Shown here one piece after another: positions 7,490 through 15,919 of a stretch of DNA of 64,000 nucleotides; position 1 is the stretch's first letter, and every line of letters begins with the position of its first letter. Both the position numbers and the translations under genes were made by a program. Below the pieces are notes generated by a model. That model was not told the origin of the DNA. It worked only from the letters and a program-made list of their open reading frames with translations, and did no database searches. The stretch comes from QHXQ01 sp036389395 (lineage in GTDB: Bacteria > Acidobacteriota > Blastocatellia > Pyrinomonadales > Pyrinomonadaceae): assembly GCA_036389395.1 (NCBI GenBank), contig DASVPY010000067.1, positions 1 through 64,000 on the forward strand, given 5' to 3'.

Positions 7490-9211
7490 ATGGACAACGT
7501 CGTCACTAAAGACTGGCGCGTGCGCGGCTACGACCCGGCGGCGGCCGCCTCGCTCGCCGCCGCCACAGGCCTCACGCCCGTCGTCGCCGGCCTGCTCCAC
7601 GCGCGCGGGCTTCAGACCGCGGCGGCGGTCGAACGTCTGCTGCACCCTGCATTCGATCAACTGCACGATCCGGCGCTGATGCTCGGCATGTCGGACGCCG
7701 TCGCGCGTGTCCTGCGCGCCGTGGACGGCGGCGAGCCGATCCTCGTCTACGGCGATTACGACGTGGACGGCACGACGGGCACGGTCGTCCTGCGCCGCGC
7801 CTTGCAACTGCTCGGCGCGCGCACCGGCTACCACGTCCCGCACCGCTTCACCGAAGGCTACGGCATCCGCCAGGACGTGCTCGAACGCGCCGCCGCGGAA
7901 GGCTACAAACTGGTCATCAGCGTGGACTGCGGCATACGCGCGCACGAGCCTTTGCAGTGGGCGCGCGCCAACGGTCTCGACGTGATCGTGACCGATCACC
8001 ATCTGCCCGACGCGGACGAAGGCGCGCCGCCCGCCTACGCCGTGCTGAACGCGAACCAGCGCGGCTGCCAGTACCCGGACAAGCACCTGGCGGGCGTCGG
8101 CGTCGCGTTCAAGCTGGCGCACGCGCTCCTGCGCGCGCGCGGGCGCGGGCATTTGATCAGAGGCTTTCTGAAGGTCGTCGCCATCGGCACGGTCGCCGAC
8201 GTTGCGCCGCTCGTCGGCGAGAACCGCGCCATCGTCACGCTCGGTCTGGCCGATCTGGCGAACGCGACCAACCCCGGCTTGCGCGCGTTGATGGAGGTCG
8301 CGGGCTGCGGCGACGGGCGCGACATGCGTTCGAGCGATCTGGGCTTCCGCCTCGGCCCGCGCATCAACGCCGCCGGGCGCATGGACGCGGCGCGCGCCGT
8401 CGTCGAGCTATTCGAGACGAACGATGCAACGGAAGCGCGCCGGCTCGCGCAACACCTCGACGCGCGCAACCGCGAGCGACAGGTGATGCAGCGCGAGTTG
8501 ACCGAGCGCGCGTTCGCGGACTATGTGGCGAGCGGCGACTGTTCGGCCGTGGCGGTCGTCGCGGGCGCGGGCTGGCATCGCGGCGTGATCGGGCTGGTCG
8601 CGTCGAAGCTGGCGGAGAAATTGGGCCGGCCCGCGGTCGTCATCTCGCTCGACGAGGACGGCACGGGGCACGGCTCGGCGCGCAGCGTCGAAGAGTTCCA
8701 CCTGCTCGACGCGCTGACGGCGTGCGCCGATCTGTTCGACAGCTTCGGCGGGCACGCGCAGGCCGCCGGCCTCGTCATCCGCCGCGAGCGCATCGCCGAG
8801 TTGCGCCGCCGGCTCGACACGTACAGCGCGCCGCGACTCGCCGTCGCCGAGTGCCAGCCCGCGCTCCACGTGGACGCGGAGCTGGACGCCGCCGCGCTGT
8901 CGCTCGAACTCGCGGAGGAGCTTGAGCGGCTTGAGCCGTTCGGCGCACAGTGGCCGCGCCCCGTCTTCCAGACGGCGAGCCTGCGCGTCTTACAGGAGCC
9001 GCGCGTGCTGAAGGAGCGGCATCTGAAACTCTACGTGCTCGCGTCGGACGGGCGCGCGCACGAGGCGGTCTGGTGGGGCGGCGCGGAGACGGCGACAGCA
9101 ACGCCGCGCGCGGGCGACCGCATCGAACTGGCTTACGCCCTCGAAGTCAACCGCTGGCGCGGCGAGCGGCGACTCCAACTGAACGTGCAGGACGTGAGAA
9201 GGGAGGGCTGA
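7490..9211 (+). CDS. recJ: Single-stranded-DNA-specific exonuclease RecJ
   Basis: A 573-residue DHH-family 5'-3' exonuclease acting on single-stranded DNA in recombination and repair. Motif I YGDYDVDGTTGT is at residues 87-98, DCGIRAHE and the DHH motif VTDHH follow, then PRINAAGRMD and the DHHA1 part with GSARS and FGGHAQAAGL. A C-terminal OB-like domain (about 470-573) is present. Length equals the family norm. The TGA stop at 9209-9211 is itself part of the first GGGCTGA unit of the following palindromic repeat, so the last residues are encoded by the edge of that element. Confidence 0.96.
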   Translation: MDNVVTKDWRVRGYDPAAAASLAAATGLTPVVAGLLHARGLQTAAAVERLLHPAFDQLHDPALMLGMSDAVARVLRAVDGGEPILVYGDYDVDGTTGTVVLRRALQLLGARTGYHVPHRFTEGYGIRQDVLERAAAEGYKLVISVDCGIRAHEPLQWARANGLDVIVTDHHLPDADEGAPPAYAVLNANQRGCQYPDKHLAGVGVAFKLAHALLRARGRGHLIRGFLKVVAIGTVADVAPLVGENRAIVTLGLADLANATNPGLRALMEVAGCGDGRDMRSSDLGFRLGPRINAAGRMDAARAVVELFETNDATEARRLAQHLDARNRERQVMQRELTERAFADYVASGDCSAVAVVAGAGWHRGVIGLVASKLAEKLGRPAVVISLDEDGTGHGSARSVEEFHLLDALTACADLFDSFGGHAQAAGLVIRRERIAELRRRLDTYSAPRLAVAECQPALHVDAELDAAALSLELAEELERLEPFGAQWPRPVFQTASLRVLQEPRVLKERHLKLYVLASDGRAHEAVWWGGAETATATPRAGDRIELAYALEVNRWRGERRLQLNVQDVRREG

Positions 9212-9283
9212 GGGCTGAGGGCTGAGGGCTGAAGGGGAAGAACGTTTTTGTTCAGCCCTCAGCCCTCAGCCCTCAGCCCTCAC
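9204..9283. repeat. Palindromic repeat of GGGCTGA heptamers
   Basis: Four GGGCTGA units (9204-9232) are followed by a short GAACGTTTTTGTTC-like centre and four to five inverse units (TCAGCCC) at 9251-9283. The hairpin stem would exceed 28 bp. It overlaps the recJ stop codon and ends 2 nt before the start of the next gene, so it again fills the whole spacer. Confidence 0.88.
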
Positions 9284-9285
9284 CG

Positions 9286-11628
9286 ATGCAGGAGATCAGG
9301 CGCAGGCGGGACGTGGTGTTGATCGGCGTGCGGGCGCGCGCGCCGCTGGTGGCGCGCGCGCTGGCGCTGCTGCTGCTGGCGGCGGGGCTGGTCTACGTCG
9401 GCATCTCTTACAACCGCGCGCGCAAGCAGAAGCAGTTCATCATGCGCGGCGGCCCCGCCGAGTTGTCCACGCGCGTCGTGAGCCGGGTCGAGAACTTCGA
9501 GCGGCGCGTGATGGAGGGCGACCGCACGACGATGCTGCTGCGCGCGGCGCTCTACCAGTCCTACGAGGACGGCCACCACGAACTGACCGACGTGCATCTC
9601 GAATACTACGCCAAGGCGGGCGGCGGCGCGGCCGATCAGGTCAACGCCAAACAGGCCATCTACTTCTCCGAGACGGAGGCCGTGCAGTTCACCGGCAGCG
9701 TCCAGATCGAGACGCGCGATCACCTGAAGGTGTTGACCGAGCGCGTGGCCTACGACGTGAAGAACGAGCTGGCGAACGTGGACGCGCCGCTCACGTTCGA
9801 GCGCGAGAACGTGTCGGGGCGCGCCGACGCCGCGCGCGTCGAGGCGCAGGCCAAGAAGTTGGAGTTGCACGGCAACGTCGAGATCACCGTCCAGCCCGGC
9901 GCGAAAGCTGAGGCGCAGGCCGGCCAGCCGCAAGTAGTCCCGCGCTCGACGCCGCGCAGCCGCCCCGTAACTGTGCATAGCGCGGGCGCGAGCTTCGATC
10001 AGAACCTGCACCAGCTCGCCTTCTACGGCGGCGCGACCGCCGAACAGGAGCGCGACATCATGAGCGGCGAGGTGCTCACCGGCTGGCTGACCGAGCAGCG
10101 GAAGCTCAACCGCATACAGGCGCGCGGCGCGGCGTATCTGCGCTCGATGAACGAGGGCCGCGCCGCCGAGGTGCGCGCGCAGGAGATGAACTTCTACTTC
10201 GACGCCGACCAGCGGCTCGAACGCGCCACGGCCAACGTCGGCGTCGAAGGGCGCACGCTCGACGCCGACTCGCAGGTGCAGTTCGGCCCGGCCTCCGAGG
10301 CCGAAGTCCACTTCATCGTGCAGGCCGACCGCAGTCTCCTGAAGGAACTGCGCGCGGGCGGCCGGCCCGTCGTGACGATGGCCGCGCCCGCGTCCAAAGC
10401 CAACGATCCGCGCGCGGCCCACAAGCGTCTGACGGCGGACAACGTGCAACTGTTCTGGCGCACGTCGGGGCGCGACCTCGAACGCGCGGAGGCGACGGGC
10501 AACGCCGAACTGATCATTGAACCTGTGCAACCGTCGCCGCAGGCCGACCGCAAGACGCTCAACGCGCCGCGCTTCGACTGCGACTTCTACGAGGTCGGCA
10601 ACCTCGCCAAGACCTTCACCGCGACGGGCGGCGCTAAAGCCGTCATCACGCCCGTGCAGCCGTCCGAGCGGCGCGGCGTGCGCACGTTGACGGCGCAGAA
10701 GCTCGTCGCCGCGTTCGCGCGCGAGACGCAGGACGCCGAGCGCGTGGACGCGTCCGGGCAGACGCAGTTCAACGAAGGCGACCGCAACGGGCAGGCCGAG
10801 ACGGCCGCCTACACGGCCGCGGACGCGTTGGTGCGCCTGCGCGGCGGCGAGCCGGTCGTCTGGGACTCGCGCGCGCGCCTGAAGGCGAACGAGCTTGACT
10901 CGGACACGAACCGCAAAATCACTTTCGCGCGCGGGCGCGTGCAGACCACCTACTACAGCCAGGAGCAGACGGGCGGCGCGACGCCGTTCCAGAAAGTCAA
11001 AAGCCCTGTCTTCGTCGTCTCCGACAGCGCGGAGTTTCGGCACGAAGAGGGCTTAGGCATCTACACGGGCGACGCGCGCGCGTGGCAGGACGACAACTTC
11101 GTGCGCGGCGACAAGCTCACCTTGCGGCGCGAGCAGAAGCGCATGGAGGCGGACGGCAACGTCCAGAGCGCGCTCTACAACGCGCGGCGCAAAGACGCCA
11201 GCGGCAACCGCGTGGTCGTGCCCGTCTTCGCCACCGCGCAGCGCATGTTCTACTCGGACACGGATCGCGTCGTCCACTACGAGACGAACGTGGACATCAA
11301 GCAGGGCACGGAGCGGATCACCTGCGAGGTGGCCGATGTCTTTTTGCAGAAGGACGCGAACGAGGTTGACCACACGGTCGCGCAGCGCAACGTCGTCGTC
11401 ACACAACCGGGCCGGCGCGGCACGGGCGACTGGGGGCAGTACGTCGCGGCGGACGAGACCGTGCAATTGACGGGCAAGCCGGCGCGCGTGGAGGACGCGG
11501 AGCAGGGCAACTCCGAGGGGCCGCGCATGACCGTCTTTCTGCGCGAGAACCGCGTCGTCACAGACAGCCCCGCCGGGCCGCAGTCCACGGGCCGCGTCCA
11601 CTCGTCGCACAAGGTCAAGAAGCCTTGA
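9286..11628 (+). CDS. LptC/OstA-like periplasmic LPS-transport protein
   Basis: A 780-residue protein with an N-terminal membrane anchor (about residues 20-40, VARALALLLLAAGLVYVGIS) and a long OstA/LptA-like beta-jellyroll region. Anchor plus first repeat resemble LptC; the repeated phrases (for example VQFTGSVQIETRDHLKV, KKLELHGNVEIT, FTATGGAKAVITP, MEADGNVQSALYN) resemble LptA/OstA units. It probably forms part of the periplasmic bridge moving lipopolysaccharide from the inner membrane to the outer membrane. At 780 aa it is much longer than E. coli LptC or LptA (about 190 aa each), so one polypeptide may do both jobs. It is followed by lptB, supporting the assignment. Confidence 0.8.
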   Translation: MQEIRRRRDVVLIGVRARAPLVARALALLLLAAGLVYVGISYNRARKQKQFIMRGGPAELSTRVVSRVENFERRVMEGDRTTMLLRAALYQSYEDGHHELTDVHLEYYAKAGGGAADQVNAKQAIYFSETEAVQFTGSVQIETRDHLKVLTERVAYDVKNELANVDAPLTFERENVSGRADAARVEAQAKKLELHGNVEITVQPGAKAEAQAGQPQVVPRSTPRSRPVTVHSAGASFDQNLHQLAFYGGATAEQERDIMSGEVLTGWLTEQRKLNRIQARGAAYLRSMNEGRAAEVRAQEMNFYFDADQRLERATANVGVEGRTLDADSQVQFGPASEAEVHFIVQADRSLLKELRAGGRPVVTMAAPASKANDPRAAHKRLTADNVQLFWRTSGRDLERAEATGNAELIIEPVQPSPQADRKTLNAPRFDCDFYEVGNLAKTFTATGGAKAVITPVQPSERRGVRTLTAQKLVAAFARETQDAERVDASGQTQFNEGDRNGQAETAAYTAADALVRLRGGEPVVWDSRARLKANELDSDTNRKITFARGRVQTTYYSQEQTGGATPFQKVKSPVFVVSDSAEFRHEEGLGIYTGDARAWQDDNFVRGDKLTLRREQKRMEADGNVQSALYNARRKDASGNRVVVPVFATAQRMFYSDTDRVVHYETNVDIKQGTERITCEVADVFLQKDANEVDHTVAQRNVVVTQPGRRGTGDWGQYVAADETVQLTGKPARVEDAEQGNSEGPRMTVFLRENRVVTDSPAGPQSTGRVHSSHKVKKP

Positions 11629-11695
11629 CGGCGGATCGTTAATCCGCCGACGGCGTTTGACCGGCGCGCCCGTTTTAGTTTTCAATCAGGCCATA

Positions 11696-12511
11696 GTGAA
11701 CGTCGAGGTACAAGTCGAAGACCTGACGGCGGCGGCCGAGCGCGAGGCGCTGGCGGAGGCCCGTGCGCGCGCGCGCCTCAGCCCGTCGCAGGCGGCGCTC
11801 GTCGCCGTCGATCTCGTCAAGAGCTACGGCCGGCGGCGCGTGGTCGATCTGGTGAGCTTGCACGTCGAGCCGGGCGAGGTGGTGGGCCTCCTGGGCGCGA
11901 ACGGGGCGGGGAAGACGACGACCTTCTACATGATCGTCGGGCTTGAGCGCCCCGAAGCGGGGCAGGTGCGGCTCGGCGCGCGCGACATCACGCGGCTGCC
12001 GATGTACCTGCGCGCGCGGCTCGGCTTGGGTTATCTGCCGCAGGAGCCGTCGGTCTTCCGCAAGATGACGGTGGCGGAAAATATTTTGGCCGTGTTGGAG
12101 ACGATGCCGCTCCGGCGGCGCGAGCGTTTCAAGCGGCTCGAAGAGTTGCTCGCGGAGTTCGGCATCAGCCACGTCCGCCACACGCGCGGCGACACGCTGT
12201 CGGGCGGCGAGCGCCGCCGCACCGAGATCGCGCGCGCCCTCGCCACCGAGCCGCAGTTCATCCTCCTCGACGAGCCGTTCGCCGGCATTGACCCGCTCGC
12301 CGTGGACGAGATTCAGAAGGTCATCCTCTACCTGCGCGGGCGCGGCATCGGCATCCTGATCACGGATCACAACGTGCGCGAGACCCTGGGCGTGACCGAC
12401 CGCGCCTACATCATGGCCGACGGGCGCATCTTCCGCCAGGGGCCGCCGCTCACGCTCACGGACGACCCGGAAGTGCGCCGCCTCTACCTCGGCGAAAAGT
12501 TCCGGCTTTAA
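11696..12511 (+). CDS. lptB: LPS export ABC transporter ATP-binding protein LptB
   Basis: The cytoplasmic ATPase that drives LPS extraction with LptF/LptG (not in this window). Walker A GANGAGKTT, the signature LSGGERRR, Walker B FILLDEP, and H-loop ITDHN are all present, with the LptB-typical LGYLPQEPSVFRKMTV. The start is uncertain: GTG 11696 has a weak AGG 7 nt upstream; TTG 11657 would add 13 residues and has no RBS. Between it and the LptC/OstA gene is a 7-bp hairpin (11630-11648) without a T-run, so readthrough is likely. Gene order LptC/A-lptB-rpoN-hpf is the classic arrangement. Confidence 0.93.
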   Translation: MNVEVQVEDLTAAAEREALAEARARARLSPSQAALVAVDLVKSYGRRRVVDLVSLHVEPGEVVGLLGANGAGKTTTFYMIVGLERPEAGQVRLGARDITRLPMYLRARLGLGYLPQEPSVFRKMTVAENILAVLETMPLRRRERFKRLEELLAEFGISHVRHTRGDTLSGGERRRTEIARALATEPQFILLDEPFAGIDPLAVDEIQKVILYLRGRGIGILITDHNVRETLGVTDRAYIMADGRIFRQGPPLTLTDDPEVRRLYLGEKFRL

Positions 12512-12546
12512 ACGGCCACGCCGCTGCACCCGAACGGCAAATCGGT

Positions 12547-12552
12547 TATAAT
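12547..12552 (+). promoter_or_regulatory. Perfect -10 box (TATAAT) before rpoN
   Basis: An exact TATAAT stands out in GC-rich sequence 35 nt after lptB and 102 nt before the rpoN start. The region 17 nt upstream (CTGCAC) is a poor -35. It may give rpoN-hpf a promoter independent of the lpt genes. Confidence 0.45.
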
Positions 12553-12653
12553 CGGCCCGCCGCCGGAACAAAGCGGCCTCCCTTTCTTAAATCTTGACGG
12601 TGAGAAGTTGCGCGCGCCGCCGGGCGGCGGTGTGGAATTGAAACGAAACCAGG

Positions 12654-14228
12654 ATGTCGGTCAAGCTCACAACCAATCTCTCGCAGCGCCTCGTGCTGAC
12701 GCCGCAACTGCGCCAGCGCATCGAGATGTTGCAGATGACCTCGCTGGAGTTGAGCGATCTGATCCAGCAGCAGTTGTTGGAGAACCCCGTGCTCGAAGAG
12801 GTGGCCGCGCAGGAGGAGAAGCGCGAACTCGAAGAGCACATACTCGATCAGCTCGCCTCCGGTAACGGCGACGCCGCGGCGCGCGACGCGGGCGCGCCGG
12901 AGTTGGGCGAGCCGAGCACGAACGGCGCGGGCGAGGCGGCCGCTTTGGAGTTACCCGCGGCAACTTCGGAAGCGCCGGACGCCGCCACGGCCGCGGGCGA
13001 AGAACTCGAAGGCGAGCCGGCCGAGCGCGAGCGCGACGCGTTCGAGGAGATAGACTTCGGGCGCGAGTTTCAGGAATACCTCGATCCCGGCTACAAGACG
13101 CAGGAGTGGGAGTACAAGGATGACGAGCCGACCTTCGAGCAGTTTCTCACGCGCCCCGAGTCGCTGGCCGAGCACCTGACGTGGCAACTGCGCCTGAACG
13201 ACGTGCGCGCGGAACTCGTGGACGTGGCCGAGGCGGTCATCGGCAACCTCGATGCGGACGGACGCGTCAACGCGACGAACGAGGAGATCGGCGCGCTTGG
13301 GAATTGGCCCGAGGCTTTGGTCGAAGAGGCGCGCCAGGTCATCCTGCGGCTCGACCCCATCGGCTGCGGCGCGCGCGACGTGCGCGAGTGCCTGCTCATC
13401 CAGCTCGAAGCGCGCGGCGAGCTAGACCGTCTGGCCGCCCGGCTCATACGCGAGCACCCGCTCGCAGACCTCCAACAGCACAAGCTGCCAAACCTCTCCA
13501 AGCACATAGGCGTCTCCATCGAAGAACTGGTCAGGGAGTTGGAGTTGATCCGCACGCTCAACCCTTATCCGGGGCGGCGCTACTCGGCCGACGAGGCGAT
13601 CCTGATCGTGCCTGAAGTCTTCATCGAGAAGATCGACGAGGAGTACGTCATCTACTTCGCGGACGACGGCAGCCCGCGGCTGCGGCTGAACACCGGCTAC
13701 CAGCAGATGCTGGGGCAGCCGACGACCAACAAGGAGACGCGCGACTTCATCAAGGACAAGCTGCGCTCGGCGGTCGATCTCCTGCGCAACATCGAGCACC
13801 GGCGGCAGACCATCTACCGCGTCGTGGATTGCATCGTGCGCCGGCAGCGCGAGTTCTTGGACAAGGGCGTCGAGTACATCCGCCCGATGATGTTGAAGGA
13901 CGTGGCCGAGGAGACGGGGATGCACCTCTCGACGATCTCGCGCGTCGTCAACCGCAAGTACGCGCACACGCCGCAGGGCGTCATCGAGTTGCGCCGCTTC
14001 TTCACCGAAGGCATGATGAACGACGAGGGCGAAGAGGTCTCGACGCGCATCATCAAGCTCAAGATCAAGAAGCTGATCGAGGACGAGGACACGAAGAACC
14101 CGATCACCGACGATCAGATCGTCAAGATTCTGGCCAAGGAAGGCATCAAGCTGTCGCGCCGCACCGTGGCGAAGTACCGCGACCAGATGCAGATTCCCGG
14201 CTCGCGCGAGCGCAAGGCCGTCATTTAA
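12654..14228 (+). CDS. rpoN: RNA polymerase sigma-54 factor
   Basis: A 524-residue sigma-54, which directs RNA polymerase to -24/-12 promoters and needs AAA+ activators. Region I is at residues 1-50 (QRLVLTPQLRQRIEMLQMTSLEL), the acidic Region II spans about 60-140 and is unusually long and Ala/Glu-rich, the core-binding and DNA-binding parts follow, and the RpoN box RRTVAKYRDQ lies near the C-terminus. ATG 12654 starts directly at the conserved Region I. It lies between lptB and hpf, the order seen in many proteobacteria and acidobacteria. Confidence 0.96.
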   Translation: MSVKLTTNLSQRLVLTPQLRQRIEMLQMTSLELSDLIQQQLLENPVLEEVAAQEEKRELEEHILDQLASGNGDAAARDAGAPELGEPSTNGAGEAAALELPAATSEAPDAATAAGEELEGEPAERERDAFEEIDFGREFQEYLDPGYKTQEWEYKDDEPTFEQFLTRPESLAEHLTWQLRLNDVRAELVDVAEAVIGNLDADGRVNATNEEIGALGNWPEALVEEARQVILRLDPIGCGARDVRECLLIQLEARGELDRLAARLIREHPLADLQQHKLPNLSKHIGVSIEELVRELELIRTLNPYPGRRYSADEAILIVPEVFIEKIDEEYVIYFADDGSPRLRLNTGYQQMLGQPTTNKETRDFIKDKLRSAVDLLRNIEHRRQTIYRVVDCIVRRQREFLDKGVEYIRPMMLKDVAEETGMHLSTISRVVNRKYAHTPQGVIELRRFFTEGMMNDEGEEVSTRIIKLKIKKLIEDEDTKNPITDDQIVKILAKEGIKLSRRTVAKYRDQMQIPGSRERKAVI

Positions 14229-14363
14229 CGCGGCGGCGCGAGCAGGCCATGGCGGTTTAAGCAGTTAGATCAAGACAAGCGGGTCGGCGCACATCTGCGC
14301 GCGCCCGGACGGCCGGGGCGCGCGGGCTTCGTCCGCGCCGACGTGAGGGGAGGAGACTAACGG

Positions 14364-14894
14364 ATGAAGTTCGAGTACACGGGCCGGCACGTAGACGTGA
14401 CCCCCGCGCTGCGCCGCCACGTCGAGGAGCACTTCAGCAAGATCGATCAGATTTTCAACGACACGACCGCGAGCGCCCACGTCATCATGGAGGTCGAGAA
14501 GAACCGGCACATGGGCGAGATTCTCGTCCACTGGCGCGGCGAGACGCTCACCGCCCGCGACATCAACGCCGACATGTACCAGGCGTTGACGCGCGCCATC
14601 GCCAAGATCGAGAAGCAGGCGGTCAAGCTCAAGAAGAAGCTGATCGACCGCAAGCAGCAGGCGCGGCCGCTGGCCACGCTCGCGCCCGACAACGGCCGCG
14701 TCGAGGCCGCGTCGAACGCGCCGCGCATCATCAACGCGCGCCGCTACACGGTCAAGCCGATGACGCCCGAAGAGGCCGCGCTCCGCCTCTCCGAAGAGGC
14801 CAACCAGTTCCTCGTCTTCCGCGACTCCGACACCAACCGCGTCGGCGTCATCTACAAACGCAAAGACGGCAACTACGGCCTCATCGAGCCGTAA
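14364..14894 (+). CDS. hpf: Ribosome hibernation promoting factor, long form
   Basis: A 176-residue long HPF (RaiA family). The N-terminal domain (1-100) has the beta-alpha-beta fold that sits in the 30S decoding channel; the C-terminal domain (about 125-176, TPEEAALRLSEEANQFLVFRD) dimerises to link two 70S ribosomes into an inactive 100S particle. A strong GGGAGGAG lies about 10 nt before the ATG. It is the last gene of the lpt-rpoN-hpf run and is followed by a clear terminator hairpin. Confidence 0.95.
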   Translation: MKFEYTGRHVDVTPALRRHVEEHFSKIDQIFNDTTASAHVIMEVEKNRHMGEILVHWRGETLTARDINADMYQALTRAIAKIEKQAVKLKKKLIDRKQQARPLATLAPDNGRVEAASNAPRIINARRYTVKPMTPEEAALRLSEEANQFLVFRDSDTNRVGVIYKRKDGNYGLIEP

Positions 14895-14921
14895 CCGCAC
14901 ACACGATCCAGTTCAAACAAC

Positions 14922-14955
14922 AACGGGGCGGCGCTTGCTCATGCGTCGCCCCGTT
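14922..14955 (+). terminator. Rho-independent-like hairpin after hpf
   Basis: A 13-bp stem (14922-14934 with 14943-14955, one mismatch) and an 8-nt loop are followed by TTCG rather than a long T-run. It is placed 28 nt after the hpf stop and ends the convergent-free run of plus-strand genes. Confidence 0.7.
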
Positions 14956-15006
14956 TCGCGTACGCACGCGTTCACACGGAGTTCGCGTGTTCGCGCCGGC
15001 ACCTTC

Positions 15007-15036
15007 TTGCCAGCCCGCTCAAGCCGTTGCCATAAT
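15007..15036 (+). promoter_or_regulatory. Duplicated tRNA promoter (TTGCCA-18-CATAAT)
   Basis: TTGCCA at 15007-15012 and CATAAT at 15031-15036 with an 18-nt spacer are identical in sequence and spacing to the promoter of the tRNA-Arg gene on the opposite strand (15235-15264). It points at the 5' tRNA half at 15045. Confidence 0.55.
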
Positions 15037-15044
15037 GCGCGCGC

Positions 15045-15069
15045 GGGCCTGTAGCTCTAGGGATAGAGC
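15045..15069 (+). pseudogene. tRNA-Arg 5'-half fragment
   Basis: GGGCCTGTAGCTC followed by a D-loop and GAGC reproduces the acceptor 5' strand and D-arm of the neighbouring tRNA-Arg, in inverted orientation. The sequence after it does not form an anticodon arm or a matching acceptor 3' strand. Two small hairpins follow (one around 15078-15100; CTGTTCTTGAACAG near 15104). It therefore looks like a truncated duplicate with an intact promoter rather than a functional tRNA. Confidence 0.6.
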
Positions 15070-15152
15070 GACGCCCGACTCGGACACTCACCTGTCGAGT
15101 TAACTGTTCTTGAACAGCGCCGCCCGTTGGTTAGACGATAGTATGAGGGTAA

Positions 15153-15225
15153 TGAGCCTGGGAGGACTCGAACCTCCAACCCCAATCTTAGGAGGATTGT
15201 GCTCTATCCTTTGAGCTACAGGCCC
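15153..15225 (-). tRNA. tRNA-Arg (anticodon CCT)
   Basis: The minus strand folds as a complete 73-nt tRNA: acceptor GGGCCTG with CAGGCTC, D-stem GCTC/GAGC, anticodon stem CAATC/GATTG with loop CTCCTAA (anticodon CCT, reading AGG), a 5-nt variable loop, and T-stem GGAGG/CCTCC with loop TTCGAGT. The CCA end is not encoded. Discriminator base is A. Confidence 0.95.
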
Positions 15226-15234
15226 GCGCGCCTG

Positions 15235-15264
15235 ATTATGGCAAATACCGGCGAACTGTGGCAA
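15235..15264 (-). promoter_or_regulatory. Promoter of tRNA-Arg
   Basis: On the minus strand TTGCCA, 18 nt and CATAAT end 9 nt before the tRNA 5' end. Placement and similarity to consensus support a promoter; the same box pair is duplicated on the plus strand. Confidence 0.6.
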
Positions 15265-15319
15265 GACCGGCGGGTTTCATGTGGCGGCGGCTGTTGAAAG
15301 AGACCTAGCGGCCGCGGCT

Positions 15320-15919
15320 TCAATCCTCGGCGTGGAGGCGTCTGAGCACCGTCGGGGCCTGCCGCGCCCACGTCTCGCGGTAGACGGCGAGGATCATGAG
15401 GTTCATGAAGCGCCCGTTCCAGAAGACGTGTTCCCGCAACTGCCCTTCCTGCACGAAGAAGCGATCCAAGCCGCTCTTGAACGCCTTGTAACTCTCCTCG
15501 GTGGCCTCCATGTAAATCTTCCGAAACGGCCAGGTGGAGAACGCGTAATGAAAACCGAGCAGCACGCCTTCGGCGATTAACCCAAGGCCCTGCGCTTCGG
15601 TCGGGCCGAGCGCGGAGATGTAGGCGAAGCCGTCGCGGAAATTCGGCGACGTGACGGCGACGAGTCCGAGCGGCTTCTGCGAGCGGCTGCCTTCGATGAT
15701 GAACTGCGCGAGGACGCTGTCCCAGAGCGAGGCGGCGATCTTTTCCGGGCTTGGCGTCGCCCCCGCAAAGCGGACGCGCCCCCCCGCCTGCGGCGAGGTC
15801 ATCAGGTCGTAGAGGAAGATGCTATCCCGATCCGTGATCACGCGCAGGCGGATACGCCGCGTGCTCAGCAGGGGCGAGCCGTGGTTAGACTGCGGCGGCG
15901 CGGCGATAGGTTCAGACAA
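15320..15919 (-). CDS. GNAT-like N-acetyltransferase
   Basis: A 199-residue protein resembling the GNAT acyl-CoA-dependent N-acetyltransferase fold: an N-terminal RIRLRVITDRDSIFLYDLM strand-helix, a central ISALGPTEAQGLGLIAEGVLLGF acetyl-CoA-type loop and helix, then RKIYMEATEESYKAFKSGL and a C-terminal basic tail. The start is TTG 15919, because GGAG lies about 9 nt upstream and the next ATG falls well inside the fold; it overlaps the upstream gene by 8 nt. It is the last gene of the Mau-like operon. A role in modifying the operon's product is possible but not shown. Confidence 0.7.
   Translation of the reverse strand: MSEPIAAPPQSNHGSPLLSTRRIRLRVITDRDSIFLYDLMTSPQAGGRVRFAGATPSPEKIAASLWDSVLAQFIIEGSRSQKPLGLVAVTSPNFRDGFAYISALGPTEAQGLGLIAEGVLLGFHYAFSTWPFRKIYMEATEESYKAFKSGLDRFFVQEGQLREHVFWNGRFMNLMILAVYRETWARQAPTVLRRLHAED

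Noticed and set aside
3873..9283. CRISPR array suggested by regular short repeats
   Set aside because: Units are 7-9 bp without spacers and run into their own complement; no cas genes are present.
15045..15150. Second functional tRNA, possibly with unusual arms or selenocysteine type
   Set aside because: The D-arm is intact, but no anticodon arm or acceptor 3' strand pairs downstream, and the long-variable-arm pattern of tRNA-Sec does not fit.
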